64,000 nt of DNA, from positions 1 through 64,000 of the forward strand of contig CAAHDT010000017.1 of assembly GCA_900770525.1 (NCBI GenBank), written 5' to 3'. The DNA is from Candidatus Gastranaerophilales bacterium (GTDB taxonomy: Bacteria; Cyanobacteriota; Vampirovibrionia; Gastranaerophilales; Gastranaerophilaceae). Shown here piece after piece: positions 7,844 through 16,189 of the stretch. Both the position numbers and the translations under genes were made by a program. Below the pieces are notes generated by a model. The model was not told the DNA's origin. It was given only the letters and a program-made list of their open reading frames with translations, and ran no database searches. Position 1 is the stretch's first letter, and each line of letters starts with the position of its first letter.

Positions 7844-9274
7844 TTATTTCTTAACGTTATACGTTTTCACAAACTTGATTGCTTCATCTTTAGTATTAAT
7901 TTCACCATCAAGTTGTTTTTCATGAAGAGCATTAAGAATTTCACCCAATAATGGGGACGGTTTTATATTTAAAATTTGCATTACATCGTGCCCATCAATA
8001 AGCTTTGGTAAAGGTGCTAACGTCTCTAGTGACACAAAATAAAAATCAAGCAATTTGTTTAGCCCATTAATATTTTGCTCAACCATCTCTTCTGTAATTG
8101 CTTCTCCTCTTGCAGAAAGCCTGTCAGCTTTGGCAAGAATAATATTATCAACAACATTATCACCTAATTTGTGCAAATATCTTGTCATAGCTTTTTCATT
8201 TACATCCGCAGATGTCATAAGTTGAGCCGGATATATATGATTTTTGATTAAATCACTGACATACTCAATTTGTTTATTTGAAAAACATAATTTTTTAAGT
8301 AAAGGTTTTGCAAGTTTTGCCCCAACATCATCATGTTTAATAAACCTATGACGCCCAGTGTCTTGGTCTATTGTCCAAGTCGAAAATTTTCCGATATCAT
8401 GCAAAAAGCCTGCAAGTTTTAAATGTGCGAGCCTTGGGAAACCTCCAAAATCAACTTTATTAAGATGCTCCTTAACTTGCTCATCTGCTTGTTCATACAA
8501 AATCTGGATTTGCTTAACCGTTTCAACTGAATGGTGAAATAAATCCAAATGATGATGAGTATTTGGCGGAACTTGTTTAAGCTCTTTTACCACAGGAAAA
8601 ATCTTTTCTAAAAACCAAGTTTTATTCATATTTAAAAGAGCTTTTTCAGTAAAATCACCGTTAAACAATTTCATTAATTCATAGTTTATTCGTTCTTTTG
8701 CAGGCTTTTGGATTAAATCAGTGTACTTACAAACAGCATTGAGCGTTTCAGGTGTTAATTCAAATCCCAATGTTGCTTGAAACCTGTAAACTCGCAATAA
8801 TCTTAACGGATCATCTACAAAATTTATTTCTTCAATGTAATTTAATAATTTATTTTGAAGGTCAGAAACTCCACCAAATAAATCTAAAACTTCGCCTGTA
8901 TGAATATCAACTGCAATTGCATTAATTGTCAAATCACGGCGTCTTAAGTCTTGTTCAATGCTATCACCTATTGGATTTGTCACGTCAATCATATTTTGTG
9001 GCTCGCTATCTTCTGTTTTGTGCAAAACAATTCGATAAATCTTGTTTTCTTCATCTAGTGGAACATATGCAGAATCAAAAATTTTGTGTAATTTTTCAGC
9101 AAAAATTTTCGATTCCATATCACATATGATTAAATCTTTATCATAGCTATTGTGTCCAAAATAAAAATCCCTAACAGTCCCCCCAACAACCAATATTTTG
9201 TTGTTGGGAAATTCTTTTGCAATTTTTAAAATTATGCTATCATTTTTAATTTGGTTTATTATTGTTGTATTCAT
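7844..9274 (-). CDS. cca: tRNA nucleotidyltransferase (CCA-adding/poly(A) polymerase family) with HD domain
   Basis: Adds or repairs the 3' CCA of tRNAs. The class II nucleotidyltransferase head is seen in GGTVRD (residues 31-36) and YDKDLI (44-49), followed by RRRDLTINAIA (about 111-121) and the RLLRVYRFQ motif of the tRNA-binding neck. A C-terminal HD phosphohydrolase domain is present (HHHLDLFHHS, HDIGK), the usual layout of a ~476-residue bacterial enzyme. Its start overlaps the end of the upstream rsmE gene by 29 nt, so both are translated from one mRNA. Two of the three tRNA genes in this window lack an encoded CCA, consistent with a need for this enzyme. Confidence 0.9.
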   Translation of the reverse strand: MNTTIINQIKNDSIILKIAKEFPNNKILVVGGTVRDFYFGHNSYDKDLIICDMESKIFAEKLHKIFDSAYVPLDEENKIYRIVLHKTEDSEPQNMIDVTNPIGDSIEQDLRRRDLTINAIAVDIHTGEVLDLFGGVSDLQNKLLNYIEEINFVDDPLRLLRVYRFQATLGFELTPETLNAVCKYTDLIQKPAKERINYELMKLFNGDFTEKALLNMNKTWFLEKIFPVVKELKQVPPNTHHHLDLFHHSVETVKQIQILYEQADEQVKEHLNKVDFGGFPRLAHLKLAGFLHDIGKFSTWTIDQDTGRHRFIKHDDVGAKLAKPLLKKLCFSNKQIEYVSDLIKNHIYPAQLMTSADVNEKAMTRYLHKLGDNVVDNIILAKADRLSARGEAITEEMVEQNINGLNKLLDFYFVSLETLAPLPKLIDGHDVMQILNIKPSPLLGEILNALHEKQLDGEINTKDEAIKFVKTYNVKK

Positions 9275-9995
9275 ATATTATATTTCCTATAGCCACAATA
9301 ACCGCTGTTTCTGCTTTTAATATTAAATCTCCGAGTGTTAACATTGGGATATTATTATCTTTAAAGAACTTAAACTCTCTTTCTGAAAATCCACCTTCCG
9401 GTCCGATTATTATTAATACTTTTTTATTGTTGAATAACTCCGGATTAGTTTTTAAATAATCCCGAAAAGTGCATTTGCTTAAACGCTCACAAAATGCAAG
9501 TATAACATCAAATTGATTGCACGTACAAAGGTTTTCAAATGTTGTCATCTCAAAACATGTCGGAACAATTGCACGTTCACATTGTTTTGAGGCTTCGTAC
9601 ATTGTTTTTTGCCACTTTTCAATTTTTTTTACTATTACATCTTTTTTTAGGGCGCAATTGTCGGTAAAAATAGGATAAACACCGGTTACACCTAATTCTG
9701 TAGCCTTTTCAATTATGACAGATTGAGCTTCGCTTCTTAAGGGGCTTTGTGCCAAATAAAGTTCAAAATCTAAAAATCGCTTAGATTTATACTTATCCTT
9801 AATTTCAGCAATTATTTCTTTAGATGTAATATCTTTTATCTCTGTTTCATACTGGATTTGATTCTCATCAATCAATAAAAGTTTTTCTCCGACTTTTGCT
9901 CTTAAGGCTTTAGCTATATGCTTATAATTTTCTGTATCACTAATTTGAACTATATTATTCGAAACATTTTCTGACTTAATAAAAAAATGTGGCAC
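9246..9995 (-). CDS. rsmE: 16S rRNA (uracil-1498-N3)-methyltransferase
   Basis: A SPOUT-class methyltransferase that modifies U1498 of 16S rRNA in the decoding centre. A PUA-like N-domain (residues 1-70) precedes the knot domain with IIEKATELGV (about 95-104), the SAM-binding IIIGPEGGFSEREF (195-208) and LGDLILKAETAV (221-232). Length (249) is typical. The start is a GTG: it is preceded by AGGAG six nucleotides upstream and gives the conserved MPHFFI beginning. It heads an rsmE-cca unit. Confidence 0.93.
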   Translation of the reverse strand: MPHFFIKSENVSNNIVQISDTENYKHIAKALRAKVGEKLLLIDENQIQYETEIKDITSKEIIAEIKDKYKSKRFLDFELYLAQSPLRSEAQSVIIEKATELGVTGVYPIFTDNCALKKDVIVKKIEKWQKTMYEASKQCERAIVPTCFEMTTFENLCTCNQFDVILAFCERLSKCTFRDYLKTNPELFNNKKVLIIIGPEGGFSEREFKFFKDNNIPMLTLGDLILKAETAVIVAIGNIIYEYNNNKPN

Positions 9996-10363
9996 GGTTT
10001 TCTCCTTATGTTGCTATTATAGCATGCTAATAAGTTTCATGGTGGCAAATTTTTTGAGAAAAAGTATATACAAAATACATAATATCACGTGTCTTAACAA
10101 AAATCGTTACAAATATTTACAAAAAATTTCCACTAAGATTATTTCTGATTTGTTTCTATATTGTTCGTAATTACGTACAAAAAATTATAAAAAAAGATGT
10201 TTTATTCTAAAAATACTATTATTTTATAAAACCAAATATAAATTAGGCTTAATATTCTCTTTACATTTAGTGTATAAATGGCAATTTTTTTTATTCAGCA
10301 CTTTTAATATAAATATGGTGTTGTTATAATAGTTAGTGTTCTTAAAAAGAAACCCATAAAAAT
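9996..10363. other. AT-rich intergenic region with divergent starts
   Basis: About 370 nt of very AT-rich sequence without a credible reading frame. It contains the rsmE ribosome binding site, a minus-strand TATAAT at 10016-10021 with no clear -35, and a plus-strand TATAAT at 10325-10330, 34 nt before the next gene. Nothing else identifiable is seen. Confidence 0.5.
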
Positions 10364-12187
10364 ATGATTCAAAAAGTTAGTGTAAACAGTTTAGATAAAA
10401 ATAAATATACCCCATCAAATGTCAAGCACAATGACAAAACTTCTTTCACAGGTTTTGGCAGTGCTGTTGTTGATGCGGCTATAAAGGGAATGCAAAAATG
10501 CGAAGCAGAACCAATGCTTAACGTTACGGTTCTTGATTTGTCTACTGCGATTGTTCCACGTTCAGTTATCGAAACTGTTGCATCTTCAAAACAAAAAGAT
10601 GAAAACGGTAACGTTATAAAAGACGAAAATGGTAAAACCAAACGTAAATTCAACTTTTTAGCAGGACTGGAAGCCCTAAGACGTGAAAGTTCAGGCTTAA
10701 TAATTAACTGCATTTTACCAAGCTTTATTGTTATTGGTGTAGCTAAATGTCTTAGCGGTCATATTATGGGACCAATATCCAACCTTACTAAAAACTGGGC
10801 CGATAAAGATACCTTGTCTACAATTAACACATTCTATAAAGGTCAAGGTGCAGAAAATTACGCTAAAACATTAAAGAATATGTTCCTAGACTTGAAAGGC
10901 GCCGATGGCAATACTATTGACAAGTCTTTTGCAGAAATTTACAAACAATCACCGGAAGAGTTTGATAAAATATTCACTCATTTAGGACAAATGGCTGATT
11001 CTAAAGACTTAGATAGAAAAGCAGTTAGAAAAGCCATCCACAATATTGTTGACAAAACTCATAGTTCTGAAAACATCAAATTTATAACAAATAATGAAAA
11101 AGGAAATTACTTTGGCAATTCTTTAGAAGCTCTACTAAGAAACACTGTAGAGGTATTGCATGACTCTAAGAATGTTGGAATAAATTCAGCCAGCGAATTT
11201 TCAAAATATATAGAAAAAGCACAAAAACTTGTTAAATGGAAGAGTCTTGGCGGTATGGCATTAATTCTACCGTTAGCGCTTGCTGCTCAACCTATTAACA
11301 GGTGGATTACTCACCAATCAGCGGGTGGCAAGAAAGGTGCTCCTATATACAATGATAACGCAGATCATAGTTTAACAAAACAAGAAAAAGCTCAATTATT
11401 AAAACAAAAATTTGTTTCAATAGGTTCAATGATTAGTTTGTCTTTGTTGTCTATGATGAAAATGCCTTCAATGAAGATGTTAGAGTTTAGAAACCTATTC
11501 CCATCTATGGATCAGGCAAGAATTATTTCAACAGCAACATTTGCAAGTCGTATGGGCGCATCAGAAGACTTTAACGACCTTAGAGAATCAACTGTTCGTG
11601 ACCTTGCAACATTTGCTAGTTTTTACTTCTTAGGAGATTATGCTGCAAAAGGCATTGCAACCTTCATTGAACACAGAAACAAAAAACAAATAGCCAAAGC
11701 AATCGCAAATGGAACAACACCTCCAAAAGAAGTTAAATTAATAAACGTATTAAAACCTCTTAAAGAAAATGCTAACAGTTTTGAAAAATTCTGGCATTGG
11801 ACAAAACATACAGCACTTAAGTCAACAAGTGAAATTTCGTCAAAACATGTTGAAAACTTACGTTCAGCATGTCAGTTAGGTAACTTAGGTTTCTCATTAT
11901 TATCATTGGGATTATTTATTCCTTTGATAGGCAGAATTCAAACGAATAAGAAAGAACAAGTCAAGAAAGAACTTGCTAAAGCTACACAAAATGCTGCTAC
12001 GGCGAATACATTGACCAACTCGCCTCGACCACCTCAAACATCGGCAACGCAAGCCTCGACCTCGCCAACCACAAAGTCCGCGTCAACGACAGGAACACAA
12101 ACCGCCACGAACTCGGACAATTCAAAAGGTAGGTTGAAGCCAACGGACAAAAATTCAGCAGCATTTGGAGCATTTTTTAATTCGTAA
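10364..12187 (+). CDS. Large membrane-associated protein of unknown function (paralog 1)
   Basis: Not a family I recognise. A short N-terminal tag (TSFTGFG, residues 26-32) is followed by a segment with IVPRSVIE and LEALRRESSG, hydrophobic segments near 111-130 and 300-318, a central helical region, FNDLRESTVRDL, further hydrophobic stretches and a Thr/Ser/Pro/Ala-rich tail (about 535-590). These landmarks recur in the same order in the adjacent gene (12199): VIPRTAYD, LETGRRESTG, AAQPIN versus SVQPVN, DELRESAVKD. The two are tandem duplicates. The tail is encoded by unusually GC-rich DNA (11990-12130). A TATAAT lies at 10325-10330; no SD is visible before the ATG. Confidence 0.75.
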   Translation: MIQKVSVNSLDKNKYTPSNVKHNDKTSFTGFGSAVVDAAIKGMQKCEAEPMLNVTVLDLSTAIVPRSVIETVASSKQKDENGNVIKDENGKTKRKFNFLAGLEALRRESSGLIINCILPSFIVIGVAKCLSGHIMGPISNLTKNWADKDTLSTINTFYKGQGAENYAKTLKNMFLDLKGADGNTIDKSFAEIYKQSPEEFDKIFTHLGQMADSKDLDRKAVRKAIHNIVDKTHSSENIKFITNNEKGNYFGNSLEALLRNTVEVLHDSKNVGINSASEFSKYIEKAQKLVKWKSLGGMALILPLALAAQPINRWITHQSAGGKKGAPIYNDNADHSLTKQEKAQLLKQKFVSIGSMISLSLLSMMKMPSMKMLEFRNLFPSMDQARIISTATFASRMGASEDFNDLRESTVRDLATFASFYFLGDYAAKGIATFIEHRNKKQIAKAIANGTTPPKEVKLINVLKPLKENANSFEKFWHWTKHTALKSTSEISSKHVENLRSACQLGNLGFSLLSLGLFIPLIGRIQTNKKEQVKKELAKATQNAATANTLTNSPRPPQTSATQASTSPTTKSASTTGTQTATNSDNSKGRLKPTDKNSAAFGAFFNS

Positions 12188-12198
12188 AGGAAAGTATC

Positions 12199-14121
12199 AT
12201 GGAAATTAGACATATAACCCCACAACAGCATAGCAACTTTATAAAAGCAAAAGAAAACAAACAAGGAAACAATCAAAATCCTTCTTTTGGTAGTGCTGCA
12301 TTTGCATCATCATTAATGGCTGCCCCAAATGTATTTTTAAGATTTCTTGATACAAATCAGGCATGGGGTGCAAACTTAGTGGATGTAGGTTCTATGGTAA
12401 TTCCAAGAACTGCATATGACATGAAAAACAGAGGTCTTGCAACTGGACTTGAAACAGGACGTAGAGAATCTACCGGTACTTTTAACCACGCTATGGTTGG
12501 TGTATATGGTACTGTTGCCGGTGCTCTTCTTGCAATGGGATTGAACAATGCTTATAAATTCAAAGCTCATAAGATTTTTGCAAACAACGACACATTAAAT
12601 ATCTTAGGGGATAAATGGTACAACGCATTGCATTCAGGCAGCAATGATCCATTGAAATCATACTTGCAAGATGTAACTTCTAATATGAAATTATACAATC
12701 CTGCTCGTAAAGATGCCGTTGAAGGATTTGTATCAATGTCAGAAGATACACAAAAACTTGTTGTTAATAAATTCTACGACTTAATCAAAAACGGTTCAAA
12801 AGATACAATTAAATCAGATGACGTAAATTACTTAAAAGCATTAATCACTTCTGACACTGGAGCTGAAAAGAGTGTATTACTTAAAGGTTTCCACGATGGC
12901 AAACTTGCACAAGCCGATAACGTACTTGCGACATTGTTAGAAAATATTCATAATGTTACTAAAGCATTTGAAAAACCAAAAGTTATTGAAAGTTTCAAAA
13001 ATGCAGCTAAGGCTAGTGAAGCTTCCGTATTAAAATCACTGAAATCATTAAATGTTTCAAGAGCGGTTGCAGGTTTAGGATTTGCAGCATTATTTGGTAT
13101 GTCAGTACAGCCTGTTAACATGTACTTAACTAAGAAAAAGACCGGTTGTGACGGCTTCCCTGGAGTTCCGGGACGTAAAAAAGATAACTCTAATAAATTC
13201 TTTGCTATGAAATCAGCTATGGCTGTATTATTTGGTGCCGGTGCTATTTCTACAATTATGGTTGGCGATAAAAAGTCTGCTATTAAAGAAGCTGCCAAGA
13301 TGAGCGACAAGTTAAAAGACTTTGGCGGAAGATTCTTATCAAAAATCCAATTCAAGGGTATGATGCCAACAATCAACCAATTAAAATTTGTATACGGTAT
13401 GACAATCTTCTCAAGATTGATGTGTGCAAGAGATAAGGACGAATTGAGAGAATCTGCTGTTAAAGATTCATTAGGTTTCTTAAACTTGCTAATCATTGGT
13501 GGGCTTGTAACTAAAGGTGTTACAAGATTAATGAATAAAGACTTGATTGTAATGCCTAAGAATGCAGGCAAAGGCTTTGCAAGCTGGATGAAGAATTCAT
13601 CAGTAAAATCAAGAGATGAAGTTATCCTTGAAACATTGAAAAAATACGGTATAGATGTTGTAAAAGACGGCAAAGCGTTACCTTATGGTAAGTTATTAGA
13701 AGCAATGAAAGGTTTGCCGAGTGAAGCAAAATCTGCTCTTAAAGGGAAGTTAGCAGTACTTAACATTGCGCAACTTATCGGATATGCATATTCTGGTATA
13801 TTCCTTGGTCACTACTTACCGAAAATTAACGATAAAATGTCAAAAGCTAACGAAGAAAAACGTATTGCAAAACAAGCAAAAGCAGAAGGTAAAACTGTAG
13901 AACAAGTTAAAGCAGAAATAGCCGCAGAACAAAAGAAAATGGAAGAAAAAATGAGCGGAAAAAAAGTCGACAGCGCCGCAAAAGCTGAAAAAACTCAGCC
14001 TGCTCATGATACAGTATCAACAGCAATTAGAGTAACAGAATCACCTAAAACAGAACCTCAACAAAATGCAACTGCTCAATCTCAACTAGATACATTCAAA
14101 GCAAAACACTTAAGTGCATAG
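12199..14121 (+). CDS. Large membrane-associated protein of unknown function (paralog 2)
   Basis: A tandem paralog of the preceding gene, 11 nt downstream and probably co-transcribed (SD AAGGAAAG). The N-terminal tag is NPSFGSAAF (27-35). Conserved landmarks are VIPRTAYDM, GLETGRRESTG, a hydrophobic segment with small residues (about 93-115), SVQPVNMYLTKKK, another hydrophobic stretch, SRLMCARDKDELRESAVKD, and LLIIGGLVTKG. The C-terminal 90 residues are a Lys/Glu/Ala-rich, probably coiled-coil tail. Abundance of Gly/Ala-rich hydrophobic helices suggests membrane insertion or association. Function is unknown; lineage-specific by appearance. Confidence 0.75.
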   Translation: MEIRHITPQQHSNFIKAKENKQGNNQNPSFGSAAFASSLMAAPNVFLRFLDTNQAWGANLVDVGSMVIPRTAYDMKNRGLATGLETGRRESTGTFNHAMVGVYGTVAGALLAMGLNNAYKFKAHKIFANNDTLNILGDKWYNALHSGSNDPLKSYLQDVTSNMKLYNPARKDAVEGFVSMSEDTQKLVVNKFYDLIKNGSKDTIKSDDVNYLKALITSDTGAEKSVLLKGFHDGKLAQADNVLATLLENIHNVTKAFEKPKVIESFKNAAKASEASVLKSLKSLNVSRAVAGLGFAALFGMSVQPVNMYLTKKKTGCDGFPGVPGRKKDNSNKFFAMKSAMAVLFGAGAISTIMVGDKKSAIKEAAKMSDKLKDFGGRFLSKIQFKGMMPTINQLKFVYGMTIFSRLMCARDKDELRESAVKDSLGFLNLLIIGGLVTKGVTRLMNKDLIVMPKNAGKGFASWMKNSSVKSRDEVILETLKKYGIDVVKDGKALPYGKLLEAMKGLPSEAKSALKGKLAVLNIAQLIGYAYSGIFLGHYLPKINDKMSKANEEKRIAKQAKAEGKTVEQVKAEIAAEQKKMEEKMSGKKVDSAAKAEKTQPAHDTVSTAIRVTESPKTEPQQNATAQSQLDTFKAKHLSA

Positions 14122-14159
14122 ACTATTGACCTTTGAACATAAGGCTAAAAAGATTATAG

Positions 14160-14672
14160 TTATTTGTTCTCATTGATTAATGTCTGCATTATACCAAATA
14201 CTTTTTCGGTATTAGCCCCTGTACCTTGCAGTGGTACAGAAAACTCATAACCATAAGCGATATTATTTAATTCCATTAATAATTTTTTTATAAAATTTTG
14301 CTTAAAAGAAACTCTAGATTTATCTTTTAATGTAAAACAAATAATTTTGGTTGAATTTACTCTTAACAAATCCATTTCTGAAATATTATTATATTCAAAA
14401 TAAATTTGTTTAGTTTTTTCACCTAAATTTAAATAAAAACCACTTTTAGCTAAACATAAAAGAGTTTTTGGAGAAATAAAATCTATCAATGCTTTAGGCA
14501 GACAAAACAAACCAAAGAAAATTATACTGATATACCCAACCTTTATAGAATAAATATCACTTAAATGGATAAGATATATTCCACCTAAAACAAATATTAA
14601 ACATCCAATTATATATAAAAATATAAAACTTCTTTTTTGCTTTGCGACAAACAGAACTTCTTTATTATCCAT
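14160..14672 (-). CDS. Small membrane protein, STM3941-like
   Basis: Two adjacent transmembrane segments (FLYIIGCLIFVLGGIYLI and VGYISIIFFGLFCLP) are followed by a PH-like beta-rich cytoplasmic part, the pattern of the STM3941/DUF-type family of unknown function. The end (PLQGTGANTEKVFGIM) also fits. An in-frame extension reaches TTG 14822, but those upstream 50 residues belong to a broken HI0074-type gene (14673-14990) rather than to this family. I therefore place the start at ATG 14672 (ATG 14687 is an alternative). There is no clear SD at either, and the protein may be translated as a fusion or not at all. Confidence 0.55.
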   Translation of the reverse strand: MDNKEVLFVAKQKRSFIFLYIIGCLIFVLGGIYLIHLSDIYSIKVGYISIIFFGLFCLPKALIDFISPKTLLCLAKSGFYLNLGEKTKQIYFEYNNISEMDLLRVNSTKIICFTLKDKSRVSFKQNFIKKLLMELNNIAYGYEFSVPLQGTGANTEKVFGIMQTLINENK

Positions 14673-14990
14673 ATTAACTTTATCCATATTATATTCATAC
14701 GAAGTTAAATTTCTATCATTAATCATGTCAAACCACAACTCACCATTCTTGATAATATCAGCAGAAAAAGCTTCTTTTATCACCATTTTAGGAAGTTGAG
14801 TACTAACACCATTCAAAAACAAATAGTCTTTCAGGACTTTCCAAGCTAATTCAAAGCAAACTTCGTAAGCCTAAATTAAAGCTAAATGAGAAAGAACATA
14901 TGATTTATCTTTATTATACGCTACAACAGCATCAGAAAAAATAGAATATTCCTTGTTAAAATTCTCTATTCTCTCACTCAATCTAGACAT
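14673..14990 (-). pseudogene. Broken HI0074/HEPN-type nucleotidyltransferase-partner gene
   Basis: Reading the minus strand from ATG 14990 gives MSRLSERIENFNKEY...LALI, then an amber codon (14871-14873), then in the same frame AYEVCFELAWKVLKDYL, P-x-MVIKEAF, GELWFDMINDRNLTSYEYN. This is the signature of the HI0074 family (HEPN fold, partner of minimal nucleotidyltransferases in MNT/HEPN toxin-antitoxin pairs). The family has Gln at the position of the stop (CAG to TAG). Homology ends at about 14673, where the frame runs into a membrane protein. The normal neighbour, a minimal nucleotidyltransferase, is absent: tRNA-His follows within 60 nt. A decayed remnant. Confidence 0.7.
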
Positions 14991-15005
14991 AGTACCCCTT
15001 ATACA

Positions 15006-15031
15006 CAAAAAGCATACCACAAATGTATGCT
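15006..15031 (-). terminator. Intrinsic terminator after tRNA-His
   Basis: On the minus strand a perfect 7-bp stem AGCATAC/GTATGCT (arms 15011-15017 and 15025-15031) is followed by TTTTTG, 15 nt downstream of the tRNA. Confidence 0.7.
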
Positions 15032-15045
15032 CAAAATGTTAAAAA

Positions 15046-15122
15046 TGGGGCGGGAGATGGGATTCGAACCCATGCATATCGGAACCACAATCCGAGGTCT
15101 TAACCACTTGACGACACCCGCC
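15046..15122 (-). tRNA. tRNA-His (anticodon GTG)
   Basis: The minus strand folds into a cloverleaf with T-loop GGGTTCGAATCCC and anticodon loop TTGTGGT around GTG. The extra 5' G (G-1, position 15122) faces C73, the hallmark of tRNA-His. The 3' CCA is encoded (15046-15048), unlike the two tRNA-Arg genes here. One U-U mismatch is seen in the acceptor stem (positions 6-67). Confidence 0.93.
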
Positions 15123-15205
15123 ATCAACTCTGTAATTCTATTCTATCAAAAACAGTCTAAAAATCAAGTATTATTTATTACAAATTTACTCTATTTGAAT
15201 ATTCA

Positions 15206-15242
15206 TAAAAAAAACTGGAGTACCAAGTGTGGTACTCCAGTT
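15206..15242 (-). terminator. Intrinsic terminator of rpaB
   Basis: The arms 15213-15225 and 15230-15242 form a perfect 13-bp stem (AACTGGAGTACCA) with a 4-nt loop, followed on the minus strand by eight T residues. It begins just after the rpaB stop codon. Confidence 0.85.
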
Positions 15243-15247
15243 AATCT

Positions 15248-15997
15248 TTAACTTATACGTTGGAACATATAACCAATTCCACGAGCTGTCAATATCAACT
15301 CCGGATTTGCCGGATCTGCCTCGAGTTTTGAACGCAATCTTGAAATGTGTACGTCAACAACTCTTGTATCAATTCGATGATCAGGCGGATAAGCCCATAC
15401 GTGTTGCAAAATTTCGTTTCTTGAAAATGCTTGACCTGAATTATTTACCAACAATTCTAACAAACTGAATTCCATACCAGTCAAGCGAATTCTTTCATTC
15501 TTTCTGAAAACTTGACGGCGAGCAGTATCAATTTTAATATTGCCTGTTGTAATAACATTTTTGGTAACTTTGCCGGCAGGTGTAACTGTTTCACGATTAT
15601 TTGTACGTCTTAGAACAGCTTTAACACGAGCTTCCAATTCTTTTGGAGAGAAAGGCTTAATAACATAATCGTCTGCCCCAAGTTCTAAACCAGTAATTCT
15701 TTCAGAAACATCTCCAAGTGCTGTTAAGATAATAATAGGAACATCTGCAGTTCTTCTAATTTCTCTTGTTACACCATAACCATCCATTTTTGGCATCATT
15801 ACATCCAATACTACCAAATCCGGATTATATTTATTAAATGCGTTAACTGCTTCTTCCCCATCAGCAGCAGTATACACATCATATCCTGCCATTTTTAATC
15901 TTGTTTCCAGAATACGTCTGATACTAGCTTCATCATCAGCCAGTAGAATTCTTGGACGATCTTCTGATTCACTAGGAAATTCCATGTTTTCTGTCAT
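15248..15997 (-). CDS. rpaB: OmpR-family response regulator, RpaB/Ycf27-like
   Basis: A receiver domain (residues 15-130: D21, D22, phospho-acceptor D65, then the Thr of ILTALGD and the Lys of VIKPF) is joined to a winged-helix DNA-binding domain (about 150-248). The stretch DDEASIRRILETRL and the run ITGLELGADDYVIKPFSPKELEAR are closely those of cyanobacterial RpaB. RpaB controls light-stress and photosystem genes in cyanobacteria; here, with no photosynthesis genes in sight, it must serve another essential role. SD AAGGAAAG precedes the ATG, and a strong terminator follows. No histidine kinase is adjacent, as is usual for this orphan regulator. Confidence 0.88.
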   Translation of the reverse strand: MTENMEFPSESEDRPRILLADDEASIRRILETRLKMAGYDVYTAADGEEAVNAFNKYNPDLVVLDVMMPKMDGYGVTREIRRTADVPIIILTALGDVSERITGLELGADDYVIKPFSPKELEARVKAVLRRTNNRETVTPAGKVTKNVITTGNIKIDTARRQVFRKNERIRLTGMEFSLLELLVNNSGQAFSRNEILQHVWAYPPDHRIDTRVVDVHISRLRSKLEADPANPELILTARGIGYMFQRIS

Positions 15998-16189
15998 AAT
16001 CTTTTCTTTCCTTACGTTGATAATCTAACACCTTTTATAACCAAAAATATTACAAATTATTTAGTTTTCTAAATTTTCTTGAATATTTATAACGTTATAT
16101 TAATATAATTTAACAAAAATTGCAAGTACTTTTTACAACAAATCAGCAAAAAAGTTGGAAGCAATTTCATGTGTTGCAAAAGCAACTAA

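Noticed and set aside
11980..12132. The GC-rich tract as a template repeat for the pilin variable region
   Set aside because: Although C-ending codons dominate in one frame, the fixed codons and order do not match 1139-1255.
12948..13673. A 241-codon leftward frame inside paralog 2
   Set aside because: It is entirely antisense to a convincing gene, has no SD and reads as a composition shadow.
14673..14822. Start of the small membrane protein at TTG 14822
   Set aside because: Residues before the ATG at 14672 match the HI0074 family, not the membrane-protein family, and belong to the broken upstream gene.
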